Source of the DNA: Microglena sp. YARC | Taxonomy: Eukaryota > Chlorophyta > Chlorophyceae > Chlamydomonadales > Chlamydomonadaceae | Assembly: GCA_022414725.1 (NCBI GenBank) | Contig: CM039462.1 | Span: forward strand, 95,841,188-95,905,187 | Length of the DNA: 64,000 bases | Direction: 5' to 3' | Shown here: positions 1 through 9,500 of the stretch, in pieces | Layout of the letters: the number at the start of each line of letters is the position of its first letter | How positions within the stretch are numbered: position 1 is the first letter of the stretch | Notes under the pieces: generated by a model | The model's database searches: none | What the model was told of the DNA's origin: nothing | What the model saw: only the letters and a program-made list of their open reading frames with translations | Position numbers and translations under genes: made by a program

Positions 1-340
1 TGCATGCAGGGTACTTCCATTGACCAACATGGGCCAGCTAGCACCAACGTGGTCCAAGCAGCTGTTTAGTTGGTATAGTAGCATGCAGGGTACTTCCATG
101 GACTAACATGGGCCAGCTAGCACCAACGTGGTCCAAGCAGCTGTTTAGTTGGTATAGCTGCATGCAGGGTACTTCCATTGACCAACATGGGCCAGCTAGC
201 ACCAACGTGGTCCAAGCAGCTGTTTAGTTGGTATAGTAGCATGCAGGGTACTTCCATTGACCAACATGGGCAAGCTAGCACCAACGTGGTCCAAGCAGCT
301 GTTTAGTTGGTATAGCTGCATGCAGGGTACTTCCATTGAC
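1..340. repeat. 79-bp tandem repeat, at least 4 copies, carrying a MITE end
   Basis: The motif gcatgcaggg recurs at 2, 81, 160, 239 and 318, an exact 79-bp period. Copies differ by only one or two bases. About 34 bp of each unit (cagggtacttcc onward) match the left end of the MITE-A family; the other 45 bp (caccaacgtggtccaagcag and following) are not found elsewhere in the window. The fifth unit runs directly into a full-length MITE-A. The array is probably cut by the window edge. Confidence 0.95.
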
Positions 341-489
341 CAAATTGGCCAGCGCTTAAACGCACTTGAAAAAAACAAAACTGCGCTTCGTAGTGCAAAA
401 AGCGCAAAAATTGCTTGCTGCGCCTACAGGGGGTTGCAAAAAACTGCGCGAAACGCGCAGTGGGCCTACGCGCGCTTGGAAGTGCCCTG
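323..489 (+). mobile_element. MITE-A copy 1 (non-autonomous TIR element)
   Basis: A 167-bp element starting cagggtac and ending with a degenerate inverted copy of that terminus (tgccctg). The body is rich in GCGC/TTGC palindromic words (ctgcgc, aaagcgcaaaaattgc). Five more copies in both orientations lie at 13737, 15352, 19626, 21098 and 43113. The short length, inverted termini and absence of coding capacity fit a miniature inverted-repeat transposable element. No target-site duplication is clear here because the left flank is the 79-bp array. Confidence 0.8.
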
Positions 490-705
490 GTTGCATGTCG
501 CCATAGCTAATTCTATGTAGTTACATTTGTATAGGTATATTTTTCGAATATAGGGTCAGTAATAAATATAAATAGGTGCAGAAAGTTGAAAGACATGACC
601 AGGACCAATTGTTCGCAATGGTTCTGAAGAGGCCTTGAGAGATTCAGGCTGGTAGAATTTGATTTTTTCCGAAAGATACCCACGGAACCAGGGGGTACTT
701 TAGCT
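490..705. other. Unassigned AT-rich sequence
   Basis: No supported gene or repeat seen. The short open frames on both strands lack coding features. Confidence 0.5.
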
Positions 706-800
706 ACTCTTTTTGTAGGAGTATCAACGCCATTCGAACTGAATCCTCGGTGCCGCCGGTTTGTGTAGTGAGACCCACCTCCTGGGGTGAAATACCCTTT
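706..800 (-). repeat. Dispersed repeat G, copy 1
   Basis: A block with accattcgaactgaatcctcg-like and ggaggtgggtctc-like words. It recurs at 1105-1200, partly at 1216-1275, and in the opposite orientation at 3088-3180. The family has no coding capacity and its type is unclear. Strand is given relative to the copy at 3088, which reads caggaggtgggtctcctgac. Confidence 0.75.
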
Positions 801-914
801 CACAACTTCAAAAAAATGGGCTTATAGCTGGAGGTTCTGAACAGGATTCATGTGTTGGAATGTATCGTTTGATTTTTTGAAAAACGTGTCATTTGGGGAT
901 TTGAATTTAATCCA

Positions 915-1030
915 GAAACAGGAGCGGTACCCTTCAACCTATGTTTATCTTCATACACCGGGAGCGGTGCCTTTGTACAACAAGAGCGGTACAACAGGAG
1001 CGGTACCTTTCAACCTATGTTTATCTTGAA
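915..1030. repeat. Imperfect direct repeat with gagcggtacc words
   Basis: The segment aacaggagcggtacc followed by ttcaacctatgtttatctt occurs at about 918 and again at about 988. Extra gagcggt words lie between them. A shorter echo of tatgtttatcttgatac follows near 1096. No gene is visible. Confidence 0.8.
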
Positions 1031-1104
1031 ATTGAAATTGTTACATCCGAGTAACCCGCCACTCTCAGGACGTGAAGTTAAGGACACCACTGCGTATGTT
1101 TATC

Positions 1105-1275
1105 TTGATACAACTTGTAGGAGTTGCAACACCATTCGAACTGAATCCTCGTTGCTGCTGTTTGTGTCGGGGGACCCGCCTCCTGGGGTGAAAACAGGGG
1201 CAGTTGGCTTGGCACCAGGCCTGGGTCGCTGGTTTGTGTTAGGGGACCCACCTCCTCTGGACAAATTCCTTTCAA
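1105..1275 (-). repeat. Dispersed repeat G, copies 2 and 3 (partial)
   Basis: A second copy of the block at 706-800 (caccattcgaactgaatcct, then ggacccgcctcctggggtg) is followed at about 1216 by a partial third copy (ggtttgtgttaggggaccca, cctcctc). Confidence 0.7.
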
Positions 1276-1419
1276 AAAAAAAATCAGGCTGCCAGACAAA
1301 ATATACAAGTCTACTGTGCTTGCATAGATTGTAGTGAAGCTTGTGACACTCCAAACATAGAGGATGTCCCTTGAGCTCAATTATATTCTCACTACCGGTA
1401 TTTGTGAATTATGTTCCCA

Positions 1420-2030
1420 ATGCTTCCCCAACGGAGGAGGTGCGCGGGTTAAATGAACACGCTAGTATTTCACGAAGGATGTATGCAGATGACCTTACTA
1501 TTTTAGCCTATACGGTAATGCAAGGGATCTCCAGAAGATGCTGGACAAGTTGGCCGTGTATGCTAAGGACACGGGCCTCAAAGTTATTGTCAACACATTT
1601 CAGGTTATGGTTTCAAACTTCAACCTCTGAGATGAACATTCTTGTGACTGTCGTCTGAACGATCGAAAGCTGGAAAGGGTTTCTGAGTCACAAGACCTTG
1701 GTGTGGTATTCAATGGTCTGTCGATGACAATGGAATGTACTACGTATTCAATGACACGGAACTTCTGAAGACGCAGCTCGGCCTTTTTGAGCCGGGAATC
1801 CCGGGATAAAGCGTTTTACAGATGTGGGTGAAGAGTATGCAGATAAGGGTAGACCACACGCCATGCTGTGGTTGCTCCAGTCCTATCTGCTGGAATGCAT
1901 GGCTCTCAAATCTGGAGTACTGGTCTCACTCAACATCTTCTTGGGGCTACCAGCAGAGACCAAGTAGCATACACAGATATTCACATGAGGCATGCTGGAT
2001 TTATGAAGCGTGTCCTAGGAGCAGGGTAGT
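1420..2030 (+). pseudogene. Decayed LINE (non-LTR retrotransposon) reverse transcriptase fragment
   Basis: Encodes the catalytic YADD box of a reverse transcriptase (RRMYADDLTILAY, YADD at 1482-1493). About 30 bp on, in another + frame, comes RDLQKMLDKLAVYAKDTGLK (from about 1523) and then VNTFQVMVSNF, the usual LINE continuation LQxxLDxLxxYAxxxGLxxN. Further on, DLGVVFNG-like sequence and HMRHAGFMKRVLGA (1982-2023) match the C-terminal LINE RT region that usually reads HxxFLKRxLG. Frame changes and stops separate these blocks, and the upstream RT palm and the endonuclease are missing. It is a dead 5'-truncated copy, a common fate of LINEs. The motif order supports the assignment strongly; the LINE clade cannot be named. 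Confidence 0.88.
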
Positions 2031-2137
2031 GCAACACGCAACGTGAGGGGGTCCGTTGCGGATGTTGGTTGCGTCTCACCCATCAGTTGATTGGCCCACC
2101 ACCATTCCATTTCCGTGGGCTACGGTTTATGTCGATA

Positions 2138-2252
2138 CTAGGACGCAGCCTAAATATTTGACTGCGTCTCGGGACGCAACCTATTGAATTGGGTGCGTCC
2201 CGGGATGCAACCTACCGAATTAGGGTGCGTCCCAGGACGCAACCCCTGGGGT
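2138..2252. repeat. GCGTC...GACGC palindromic repeat cluster
   Basis: Three short units of the form gcgtcccgggacgcaacc occur in a row. Each is a small palindrome followed by aacc(t). The same word family recurs at 3281-3300 and forms large clusters at 45385-45660 and 45974-46360. Confidence 0.8.
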
Positions 2253-2678
2253 CTGTTTGAAGTACCCTGCCTAGGAGTGACTCGATCTGCCCCCCCAACA
2301 CATTGCTTTGAAAGAAACATGTCAAGTCCCAATTTACTATTTTTAGTTTCTTAGCTTCTCGTAGAGACGATGGGGCAAAGACACTGTAGGCAATGATACA
2401 GTTGTTACACAGTATTGAGGCAGCATCCAGCGGGACTTGCCGGCATTAGTAGCTACCAGAGATGGCGGCACAAAGGCCTGTCTTAACTACAATATAATTA
2501 TATAACGGACCTAGCTGGCGGTATGGTATCCGCCAGTAGCTGGCCAATGGCCCATGGTAGATTACCTGGCCGGGCCTACGCGTAACCGAAGTTAGTATGG
2601 TCCAACCAATAAGGCGTAACATAACACTATTACTGGTTGAAATCAGTGATTCAATTCTGGAACTCAATTGTGAAAAGT
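2253..2678. other. Unassigned sequence
   Basis: No coding sequence, tandem repeat or recognised dispersed family was seen in this interval. Confidence 0.4.
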
Positions 2679-2890
2679 AATGATGACGCCCGATTGGGCG
2701 TGGTATTAACTATTAAGGGAGCCGTGTCTTACAACGGTAGAGACCGGGCTGCTACTTTACCTGGACAGTGCTACTATGGCAGTTGACAGCGACGGCGACT
2801 CTAAAGTGCACCCTTAAGTTAGGGAATCGAACCCAGCACCTTCTTCAGTCCAGCAAAATGAAAACCCGTTGAACCATTCTCCGAACCGGG
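2679..2890 (-). mobile_element. SINE-1 copy 1 (tRNA-derived)
   Basis: Read on the minus strand, a tRNA-like head (ggttcggagaatggttcaac, then a box B-like gggttcgattccc) is followed by a body containing gctgtcaactgccatagtag-like sequence. The tail reads cttaatagttaataccacgc, cc, and gcgtcatcatta. The same head, body and tail recur at 22440, 41640, 42027, 46468 and 47716. The order of box A-like, box B and shared tail is that of a tRNA-derived SINE transcribed by RNA polymerase III. Confidence 0.82.
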
Positions 2891-3087
2891 ATGTGCATTT
2901 TAATTGTGACATTTTATAACAGTAACCCTTGTATGATGAAGTATGTCGCCCTTGATTATTTAGCTGTGTTTACTGTTTAGTCTTTATGCTTCCTGTTATA
3001 AAATTGGATAGTGGGCAGGCTGCGCTGCTGTCCTGTCTCGGCAATGATTTGCTGGTTTTATGTAACGAATCCTCTCTCTAGTTGCAT

Positions 3088-3180
3088 GAAAGGAATTGCA
3101 CCCCAGGAGGTGGGTCTCCTGACACTTACCAGCGGCACCGAGGATTATGTTCGAATGGCGTTGCCATTACTACAAAATAT
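3088..3180 (+). repeat. Dispersed repeat G, copy 4 (opposite orientation)
   Basis: caggaggtgggtctcctgac and ttcgaatggcgttgccatta match the reverse complement of the blocks at 706-800 and 1105-1200. Confidence 0.75.
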
Positions 3181-3382
3181 ATCTCAATATGGGCATATGG
3201 CTGATCTCGATATGTCTAAGACTGTTGGAGCAAGGACGTGTCTGATGCAGGGTTGCTCAGGAGGACCCCGAGCTCTCCGTCCTGAGACGCAACCGACCTA
3301 TTACCGACTAGGGGCGGGGTCCGACACTCGGCACCAAAAGGAGGGGGGGGGGGGGGTAAATAAATAAGACCTCTGCCCCTGT

Positions 3383-3470
3383 TATTCGCGCGTTTGGTCA
3401 AAAGATGCTCCTGGATTCGATGGTCAAATTTTCTGACTCCAGGAGCATCTGTTGACAAAACGCGCGAATA
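3383..3470. repeat. Near-perfect 33-bp stem hairpin
   Basis: The left arm 3383-3415 (tattcgcgcgttt...ctcctgga) pairs with the right arm 3438-3470 with only 2 mismatches in 33, around a 22-nt loop. It could be a tiny palindromic mobile element or a foldback RNA precursor. No other copy was noticed in the window. Confidence 0.9.
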
Positions 3471-3616
3471 CTGATTCTTGAATTCGGACGCTGATGCTGC
3501 ATGTTCAAAGGATTCTTCCTGGAGGCAGCCAATCTGAAGAGCCAATCGCCCCCCCTGGATTTGCCTGAAACCCGGTACCCGAAAGTTGCTGTGTGAGGGG
3601 CCGTGGCGGCCCCCCA

Positions 3617-3802
3617 TTACGTGATATCCTCCCCTAAAATCCTCCCCTGAACTCCGGGTAGGTGTTCCACATCCATATCGATGATGCGGTACAAAATATC
3701 GTTTTTGTTTTTCCCCGTTTGTTTGTTCCCGTTTTTGTCCACATAGTTGTTATCCACCACATTCTCAAAGCCTGTGTACAGAAGAACTGAAGGAATCTTC
3801 AA
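3617..3802 (-). CDS. Possible protein-coding fragment, unidentified
   Basis: A minus-strand open frame of about 61 codons from the first ATG, open a little further upstream. It encodes a mixed, non-repetitive peptide including LLYTGFENVVDNNYVDKNG, a KQTGKNKND loop and IIDMDVEHLPGVQG. The amino-acid mix looks protein-like, unlike the repeat translations around it. No domain is recognised and there is no flanking exon with clear splice sites. It may be a remnant of a mobile-element protein or a chance frame. Confidence 0.25.
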   Translation of the reverse strand: MKIPSVLLYTGFENVVDNNYVDKNGNKQTGKNKNDILYRIIDMDVEHLPGVQGRILGEDIT

Positions 3803-4690
3803 GCCACGACGAGTTGGCGTCCTGCCTTCTGCCTTTCACCTCCTTCACGCGCAGTTCCACGCAGCAGCCTAGCGCCTTCTTTTCTTTACTGCCGCTCGCA
3901 GACGATATCCACCTCTGAATCCCTTATCCTTCTACTTCTGAGCGCCTTACTCAGGTAGTGCCCTCGCACGGATAGCCTCGGCCTCACGCAGACGTACTCT
4001 GCCCCTACCTGCCTGCCTGCCTGCCTGCCCCTGCCTGCCTGCCCCTACTCTGCCCCTGCCTTTGCTGAAAAACACGATTGTGTTTCCATTTATGTTGTCC
4101 CGAGGCCTGGGACAATTTTGCAGATGTTTATATATTTCCGACCCGTCAAAAACGACAAAAATCTACTGCGTTGGTCGTTTTTCTCGCGCTTTTCTCCAGT
4201 AATGCCCCCACACTATGGTATCCCGTGCCCTTCATCCCCGTGCTGGGGCCCCTGATCCCGTGTATTCGGTGTTGTGCCGCGCCGCAAGCGCACAGCTTCG
4301 TACGCATTTCTCCCCGCTGGCTCTGCTAAGGGTCTCGCTGGAGCCAGCACCTCTTCATCTGGCTCCCGTGCCGCAAGAGTACCGATCGCATCTGCAGCTA
4401 TATCCCTAGGCGAAGAGGGCTCGGATGACGATCAGCGCAGTCGGTTTTTGTTTTCGTTTTCTTTTTTTCGTTTCCCCCGTTTGAAAACAGCTATACAGCT
4501 ACATTGCCCCTCGGGACCAGAGCTCTCTGCTCCGGACAAGAAAAACGAATACCGCTATGACTGGCGAGAAGCCCCCTCTACACCTACCCCTACCCCCGCC
4601 CCCCCTCCTGCTTACTCTTTCCCTTCTCGGCGATGTCTAAACAACTAGTGTCCTCGATTCCGATTTCTTCGCGATAGAGCACATGTTCTT
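3803..4690. other. Unassigned region with competing open frames and a CTGCC run
   Basis: Contains a short (CTGC)n-type run at about 4008-4062 (cctgcctgcctgcctgcc). Two + frames stay open between about 4078 and 4640. One gives RRKRTASYAFLPAGSAKG followed by a Ser-rich stretch and GEEGSDDDQR; the other gives DVYIFPTRQKRQKSTAL. Neither has a clear ATG context or splice sites, so I do not call a gene. Confidence 0.35.
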
Positions 4691-4695
4691 TTAGA

Positions 4696-4994
4696 GTATG
4701 ACGCATAAGACTCCTTACATTCCCCAATCGGAAATCACGCTTTCCTCATGTACCACATTTGGTTCCGAGCTTAGTCTAACTGGTCGGGGGCGGGGGGTAT
4801 GGGGCACCTCGCCAAGAAATCGCGTGTTCAATCACAAGCTGGCGTATGGGAAACTCTCGCTGGGAGGGGCCGGTCCGACCGGACGTGCACATCTCAGCAA
4901 TGAAGTGGCGTCGGATTCTCGAGGGGGGGGGGGGGGGGGGAGGGGGGTGAATTGTAGTGTATGACGCATACGACTCCTTACATTCCCCAATCGG
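4696..4994. repeat. Pair of 36-bp direct repeats bounding a 227-bp segment with a poly-G tract
   Basis: The 36-bp repeat (gtatgacgcata, one variable base, gactccttacattccc and caatcgg) stands at 4696-4731 and 4959-4994 with one mismatch. The segment between ends in an interrupted run of about 25 G. It could be a solo tandem duplication or short terminal direct repeats of an element. Confidence 0.85.
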
Positions 4995-5149
4995 CCACAC
5001 CGTTCTTTAAGTGGTTTGTGTTGGTTGGGGTAGGGATGGAACACGACACGAGGGACGCGTTTGCACTCAAAGTTGCATTAGGGGTAGCCTCACGGTAGGT
5101 ATGAGCTTTCCACGGATATTTCAGTGGGTTGAGGAGGCACGAAAGACGA

Positions 5150-5322
5150 ACCGTGTGTCGAGGTCGTGTGTATCATGGTCGTGTGTCATGGTCGTCATGG
5201 TCGTGTGTGTCAAGGTCGTGTGTGTCATGGTCGTGTGTCACGGTCGTCATGGTCGTGTGTGTCAAGGTCGTGTGTGTCATGGTCGTGTGTCATGGTCGTC
5301 ATGGTCGTGTGTCATGGCCTGT
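5150..5322. repeat. GTCATGGTCGTGTGT tandem repeat
   Basis: Degenerate tandem repeat built from catggtcgtgtgt, with a higher-order period near 64 bp (gtgtgtcaaggtcgtgtgtg recurs). It creates three overlapping Cys/Val-rich open frames that are artefacts. Confidence 0.9.
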
Positions 5323-5820
5323 TGACCATTTTTGCAACCATAGCCATCATCATATCCATTGAAGTAGACTGTAGTGACTAGTGCTCAGCCTCCCTGGCTA
5401 GGTTGCTCTAGCAAGGCAGTAGCTTCAACTAGCTCAGTTCCTCAAGCCACGCCACCTGGCATCTGCTTCTTTTCATCCCAACACGTCAAAACCCATGGAA
5501 CCACACTAAGACTGAATTACGTATCACCATCACACTCACCATCACACTCACTGCCCACACCCACACCCACTCCAATGATCCAGTGAGCCAACATGCCGAA
5601 CAACAGAGTCCAAGATCTGGTAGTGGATGCCAGTTATCACGAGAAGGGGGCACCACATTCAGCTGCCTGGCTTGGTTCACTAGGCAATAGATACAGCGAC
5701 AATAATATGGATCTAGGAAGTCCAAGGGAGCTTGACATTCGACCTTCGGCTATTGCCCAGCAACAAGAATATGGCGCTAGGAAGTCCGAATCAGGTCGAC
5801 AAGGAGGTAGGTCATTGCTT
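5323..5820. other. Unassigned sequence
   Basis: Only short simple repeats (tcactcaccatcacactcac, cacacccacaccc) are visible near 5530-5575. The open frames carry no recognisable features. Confidence 0.4.
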
Positions 5821-5821
5821 T

Positions 5822-6015
5822 GTTTTTATTTTCAGCCAAAAGCAGCTGCTTCTAGGCAGCTCCCCTGAGTAGCTATTCAGCCGAAGCTATTGCAACCAAG
5901 TGCATCTCGAAGCAGACAGAATCCGCTGTCCAGAACTGTCAAAATCTCGGCGCTTAGCCCAGTGGCTGGCTCAGGGAGCTGCTTTGAAGCTGCTGCTCGT
6001 AGCTGAAAAGAAAAA
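5822..6015. mobile_element. MITE-C copy 1
   Basis: A 194-bp element with inverted termini of about 30 bp. The left end gttttt(a)ttttcag...cagctgcttc mirrors the right end gaagctgctgctcgtagctg + aaaagaaaaac. A closely similar body (cagaatcc.ctgtccagaact) recurs at 47470; more distant copies lie at 41422 and 42851, and an array of copies at 48345. No coding capacity. Confidence 0.85.
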
Positions 6016-6127
6016 CTATGAGGTAGGTCACACCTAGTTTCTATTATTGATTGGTTACATGCAGCAGCTTGCCTCAGGACCAGGACCTATGTCATGCTTG
6101 TAGTTGAAGGTCATGGTGGTATAGAAC

Positions 6128-6245
6128 AGTGATTTTTTTTCAAATCTGAAAGTAGGTTTTTTCTAGCTTTATGGTTCTAGGCCTCCTCCAGAGACAGCGT
6201 TTGAGGGGTTTTTGTAGCTTTTTGTAGCTTTTGGGGCCATTTGGG
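6128..6245 (+). repeat. Dispersed repeat F, copy 1
   Basis: ttttcaaatctgaaagtagg, then ctaggcctcctccagagaca and gcgttt, then gtagctttttgtagctttt. The same order recurs at 14366-14495, and only the first part at about 31915-31945. Function unknown. Confidence 0.8.
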
Positions 6246-6569
6246 GGGATTTTTTTTTTTTTTTTTTCCGCGATATTTCTCCAATACGGGGTCAAAACTA
6301 GCGATCGCTATATATAGCGGAAACAATATCCCTGGTAGAGAAGTCCTGTACAGACACAAGCGCAGGCTTTGGTTGATACAGTAGTAAGTAACTCAGGGCC
6401 CCCGTCAGTTAAATAGTAGGGGGCCCTGGCGGGTCCCCTGGAGGTCGGCCCCGGGGTGGGGTATGGTACACAATGGCGTCTGGGTTTGTAGTTCAGTTGT
6501 ATAAATTAATACATTTCTAATTGAATGTTGAAAAATATGACAAAATTGTCCACGTAGGTATGCCAAGTT
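6246..6569. other. Left flank of the 45-bp satellite
   Basis: Starts with a run of about 20 T (6250-6268). No gene or repeat family is recognised between it and the array. Confidence 0.4.
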
Positions 6570-9500
6570 GATACGACGTGCAGCGAGATACAGTACATTT
6601 GCTAGTTGCAAGTTGATACGACGTGCAGCGAGATACAGTACATTTGCTAGTTGCAAGTTGATACGACGTGCAGCGAGATACAGTACATTTGCTAGTTGCA
6701 AGTTGATACGCACGTGCAGCGAGATACAGTACATTTGCTAGTTGCAAGTTGATACGACGTGCAGCGAGATACAGTACATTTGCTAGTTGCAAGTTGATAC
6801 GACGTGCAGCGAGATACAGTACATTTGCTAGTTGCAAGTTGATACGACGTGCAGCGAGATACAGTACATTTGCTAGTTGCAAGTTGATACGACGTGCAGC
6901 GAGATACAGTACATTTGCTAGTTGCAAGTTGATACGACGTGCAGCGAGATACAGTACATTTGCTAGTTGCAAGTTGATACGACGTGCAGCGAGATACAGT
7001 ACATTTGCTAGTTGCAAGTTGATACGACGTGCAGCGAGATACAGTACATTTGCTAGTTGCAAGTTGATACGACGTGCAGCGAGATACAGTACATTTGCTA
7101 GTTGCAAGTTGATACGACGTGCAGCGAGATACAGTACATTTGCTAGTTGCAAGTTGATACGACGTGCAGCGAGATACAGTACATTTGCTAGTTGCAAGTT
7201 GATACGACGTGCAGCGAGATACAGTACATTTGCTAGTTGCAAGTTGATACGACGTGCAGCGAGATACAGTACATTTGCTAGTTGCAAGTTGATACGACGT
7301 GCAGCGAGATACAGTACATTTGCTAGTTGCAAGTTGATACGACGTGCAGCGAGATACAGTACATTTGCTAGTTGCAAGTTGATACGACGTGCAGCGAGAT
7401 ACAGTACATTTGCTAGTTGCAAGTTGATACGACGTGCAGCGAGATACAGTACATTTGCTAGTTGCAAGTTGATACGACGTGCAGCGAGATACAGTACATT
7501 TGCTAGTTGCAAGTTGATACGACGTGCAGCGAGATACAGTACATTTGCTAGTTGCAAGTTGATACGACGTGCAGCGAGATAACAGTACATTTGCTAGTTG
7601 CAAGTTGATACGACGTGCAGCGAGATACAGTACATTTGCTAGTTGCAAGTTGATACGACGTGCAGCGAGATACAGTACATTTGCTAGTTGCAAGTTGATA
7701 CGACGTGCAGCGAGATACAGTACATTTGCTAGTTGCAAGTTGATACGACGTGCAGCGAGATACAGTACATTTGCTAGTTGCAAGTTTGATACGACGTGCA
7801 GCGAGATACAGTACATTTGCTAGTTGCAAGTTGATACGACGTGCAGCGAGATACAGTACATTTGCTAGTTGCAAGTTGATACGACGTGCAGCGAGATACA
7901 GTACATTTGCTAGTTGCAAGTTGATACGACGTGCAGCGAGATACAGTACATTTGCTAGTTGCAAGTTGATACGACGTGCAGCGAGATACAGTACATTTGC
8001 TAGTTGCAAGTTGATACGACGTGCAGCGAGATACAGTACATTTGCTAGTTGCAAGTTGATACGACGTGCAGCGAGATACAGTACATTTGCTAGTTGCAAG
8101 TTGATACGACGTGCAGCGAGATACAGTACATTTGCTAGTTGCAAGTTGATACGACGTGCAGCGAGATACAGTACATTTGCTAGTTGCAAGTTGATACGAC
8201 GTGCAGCGAGATACAGTACATTTGCTAGTTGCAAGTTGATACGACGTGCAGCGAGATACAGTACATTTGCTAGTTGCAAGTTGATACGACGTGCAGCGAG
8301 ATACAGTACATTTGCTAGTTTGCAAGTTGATACGACGTGCAGCGAGATACAGTACATTTGCTAGTTGCAAGTTGATACGACGTGCAGCGAGATACAGTAC
8401 ATTTGCTAGTTGCAAGTTGATACGACGTGCAGCGAGATACAGTACATTTGCTAGTTGCAAGTTGATACGACGTGCAGCGAGATACAGTACATTTGCTAGT
8501 TGCAAGTTGATACGACGTGCAGCGAGATACAGTACATTTGCTAGTTGCAAGTTGATACGACGTGCAGCGAGATACAGTACATTTGCTAGTTGCAAGTTGA
8601 TACGACGTGCAGCGAGATACAGTACATTTGCTAGTTGCAAGTTGATACGACGTGCAGCGAGATACAGTACATTTGCTAGTTGCAAGTTGATACGACGTGC
8701 AGCGAGATACAGTACATTTGCTAGTTGCAAGTTGATACGACGTGCAGCGAGATACAGTACATTTGCTAGTTGCAAGTTGATACGACGTGCAGCGAGATAC
8801 AGTACATTTGCTAGTTGCAAGTTGATACGACGTGCAGCGAGATACAGTACATTTGCTAGTTGCAAGTTGATAACGACGTGCAGCGAGATACAGTACATTT
8901 GCTAGTTGCAAGTTGATACGACGTGCAGCGAGATACAGTACATTTGCTAGTTGCAAGTTGATACGACGTGCAGCGAGATACAGTACATTTGCTAGTTGCA
9001 AGTTGATACGACGTGCAGCGAGATACAGTACATTTGCTAGTTGCAAGTTGATACGACGTGCAGCGAGATACAGTACATTTGCTAGTTGCAAGTTGATACG
9101 ACGTGCAGCGAGATACAGTACATTTGCTAGTTGCAAGTTGATACGACGTGCAGCGAGATACAGTACATTTGCTAGTTGCAAGTTGATACGACGTGCAGCG
9201 AGATACAGTACATTTGCTAGTTGCAAGTTGATACGACGTGCAGCGAGATACAGTACATTTGCTAGTTGCAAGTTGATACGACGTGCAGCGAGATACAGTA
9301 CATTTGCTAGTTGCAAGTTGATACGACGTGCAGCGAGATACAGTACATTTGCTAGTTGCAAGTTGATACGACGTGCAGCGAGATACAGTACATTTGCTAG
9401 TTGCAAGTTGATACGACGTGCAGCGAGATACAGTACATTTGCTAGTTGCAAGTTGATACGACGTGCAGCGAGATACAGTACATTTGCTAGTTGCAAGTTG

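Noticed and set aside
4696..4994. LTR pair of a retrotransposon
   Set aside because: The 36-bp direct repeats are far shorter than usual LTRs, enclose only 227 bp, and show no TG...CA ends or primer-binding site.
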